This document shows, in pieces, positions 6,248-7,377 of a DNA stretch of 7,377 nucleotides (its first letter is position 1; each line of letters starts with the position of its first letter). Both the position numbers and the translations under genes were made by a program. The DNA lies in contig CALEMV010000180.1 of the NCBI GenBank assembly GCA_937910655.1, positions 1-7,377 of the forward strand. The letters run 5' to 3'. This DNA is from an uncultured Solobacterium sp. Its GTDB lineage: Bacteria > Bacillota_I > Bacilli_A > Erysipelotrichales > Erysipelotrichaceae. The notes under the pieces were generated by a model. The model ran no database searches. It was given only the letters and a program-made list of their open reading frames with translations, and was not told where the DNA came from.

Positions 6248-6484
6248 TTATACAAAGTTGAATATCACACAATCTAATAGCCAATAATTTATGATTGTTT
6301 TCCATACAATATAAACATGCATGCATAAAAATCCATCCTTTGTGCACGAATGTATTTTTTTCACAAAAAGCTTTTCTAATATAGATGCAATTAGCAAACC
6401 ACAAATTATTATAGTACTCAACAAATCTTTACTTGAATCCTTATTTGTATCAAACGCACTATAAATCTTCCTTAAAATACTGTT
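6248..6484 (-). other. AT-rich gap with an unexplained open frame (possible gene remnant)
   Basis: Most of the gap between mcrC and the transporter promoter is AT-rich and contains no clear terminator for mcrC and no RNA gene. One minus-strand frame stays open from 6484 to a TAA at 6250-6248 (about 78 codons). It overlaps the last 26 bases of mcrC in another frame. Its translation includes a hydrophobic run (LLSTIIICGLLIASILEKLF) that could be a membrane helix, followed by a segment with several Cys, Trp and Tyr. There is no ATG near the beginning and no ribosome site; the only early candidates are TTG codons in the LL pair. It may be a decayed membrane-protein tail or simply an open frame arising by chance. 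I do not call it a gene. Confidence 0.25.
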
Positions 6485-7377
6485 TTAACTTTTCCTCACT
6501 CTTTTGAATTTGATTAACAAATTCTTGGTAATTATCGCATGCGCATGGAATGCTCAAGCCAACTTTCTTTACACCAATATTTTCTCTAGGATTTACACTA
6601 TTTTCAAATGTAACTCCTTGATTCAGCATCAATTCTTTGACATTTGAATTGTAAATATCCGGATAAATATAATATCCCCATTTCGCATCAAATCTGAACA
6701 TATAAGCTAGTACTTGCAGATAATCGCCGCTTGCAATATTTCTTATTGGTTTATACTTTGCGTCCACTATTATTCTATTTGCAGAATTCTTTCCAATAAA
6801 ATCTGGATAAATCAATCCTGAACCATCAGAAAAAAGTTTTTGCTGTCCACTTCTAGCTTTATTCATAGGATGATAGAACTGTTCTCCAATGAGAGTATTA
6901 ATATATTCTTCCCATAACCAGGCCCCATCAAATAAGATTCCGTAGATTCGCCTATTCCCAAGTCCAAACCTATGTTTTTGATTTTGCAGAATCATAATAC
7001 AAAGCATTTGTAAGCTCCTGTATTCGTGGTAATACGCATGGCTTAGTTTATTCTTTTTATTTTCTTCTATGATTGTTCTTCGTTCTGATGCACAATACCC
7101 CTGTGTTGATTCCACAATCAATTTCACTTCATCCTTGACGTTTTTCAAAAGTGCATATCCATACGATTTCCCTTTTATATACTCAATCGTATGTCGAATA
7201 AGTTCCATTAGATAATTATCAAAAGAATACTCTCTTTGGCTATACGATACATTTCCAATAAAAGGGGTATTCAATCGTATATGTCTTGCTATATCAATTA
7301 CACCATTTATATTTCTATCATTGTATTTCTTACAGATATAAGCTTTAAAATGGCCTTTTCGCATTGCACTCTTAAGA
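6459..7377 (-). CDS. mcrC: McrC-type protein of a McrBC restriction system, N-terminus cut off by window edge
   Basis: McrC is the nuclease subunit that works with the GTP-driven AAA+ protein McrB to cut DNA carrying modified cytosines. From the Met codon at 7364, 301 residues are visible. The first block (KGHFKAYICKKYNDRNINGV, 3-22, then IDIARHIR and REYSFDN) matches the middle of McrC proteins, not a beginning. The frame is open to base 7377, and no ribosome site precedes 7364. I therefore treat the gene as running off the right edge, missing perhaps 100 or more N-terminal residues. LFDGAWLWEEYI (144-155) fits the helix ahead of the nuclease core. The PD-(D/E)xK site is intact: Pro187-Asp188-Phe189 in IYPDFIG, then Asp201-Ala-Lys203 in IIVDAKYKP, followed by SGDYLQVLAYM (212-222). 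The protein ends naturally in a charged tail (KQYFKEDL). By eye the gene is more AT-rich than its neighbours, as is common for transferred defence genes. mcrB is not in the window. Confidence 0.87.
   Translation of the reverse strand, partial: LKSAMRKGHFKAYICKKYNDRNINGVIDIARHIRLNTPFIGNVSYSQREYSFDNYLMELIRHTIEYIKGKSYGYALLKNVKDEVKLIVESTQGYCASERRTIIEENKKNKLSHAYYHEYRSLQMLCIMILQNQKHRFGLGNRRIYGILFDGAWLWEEYINTLIGEQFYHPMNKARSGQQKLFSDGSGLIYPDFIGKNSANRIIVDAKYKPIRNIASGDYLQVLAYMFRFDAKWGYYIYPDIYNSNVKELMLNQGVTFENSVNPRENIGVKKVGLSIPCACDNYQEFVNQIQKSEEKLKQYFKEDL

Noticed and set aside
6317..6326. Palindrome ATGCATGCAT in the mcrC/transporter gap
   Set aside because: It is a short self-complementary repeat without flanking partner repeats or link to a promoter; likely chance in AT-rich DNA.
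6340..6372. TTGTG...CACAA arms on the minus strand as a Rex redox-repressor site or mcrC terminator
   Set aside because: The arms are too far apart for the 18-base Rex site, and no T-run follows the hairpin as needed for a terminator.

Overview
The window comes from a low-GC, Gram-positive-type genome (Bacillota). The grounds are AT-rich sequence, strong AGGAGG-type ribosome binding sites, sigma-A-like promoters and short intrinsic terminators. An anaerobic, fermenting gut or oral lineage such as Erysipelotrichia or a clostridial group would fit, but I cannot place it firmly. All seven genes I support lie on the minus strand, so transcription runs from right to left. I found no rRNA, tRNA, CRISPR array, insertion sequence or integrase.

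Reading in the direction of transcription: (1) 7377-6459 is the C-terminal part of an McrC-type protein, the nuclease partner of a McrBC modification-dependent restriction system. Its N-terminus, and probably mcrB, lie beyond the right edge. (2) 6458-6168 is an AT-rich gap. It holds an unexplained open frame and then a good promoter (TTGAAA-17-TATACT). (3) 6167-4008 is a metabolic pair: an AEC-family membrane transporter, an intercistronic GC hairpin, and an NAD-dependent D-2-hydroxyacid (D-lactate-type) dehydrogenase, closed by a strong terminator. The likely theme is fermentative reduction of a 2-oxoacid and movement of the organic acid across the membrane. (4) 3958-2411 is a compact three-gene operon: an excisionase/MerR-like helix-turn-helix protein, a RimJ/RimL-type GNAT acetyltransferase and a small P-loop kinase of the adenylate-kinase-like 'topology modulation' type. 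It starts at an extended -10 promoter and ends at an intrinsic terminator. (5) 2397-1 is a separate unit with its own promoter, encoding a P3B-type Mg2+-transporting ATPase (MgtA) cut off at the left edge.

The window is mostly ordinary housekeeping and accessory metabolism. The points most worth checking are: MgtA has glycine where the conserved transmembrane glutamate of the TPE-x-LPM motif is expected; its leader is too short for a Mg2+ riboswitch; the helix-turn-helix protein has an unrecognised C-terminal part and heads an acetyltransferase/kinase operon; and the McrC gene marks a possible defence locus continuing to the right. I see no convincing evidence of a wholly new system inside these bases.
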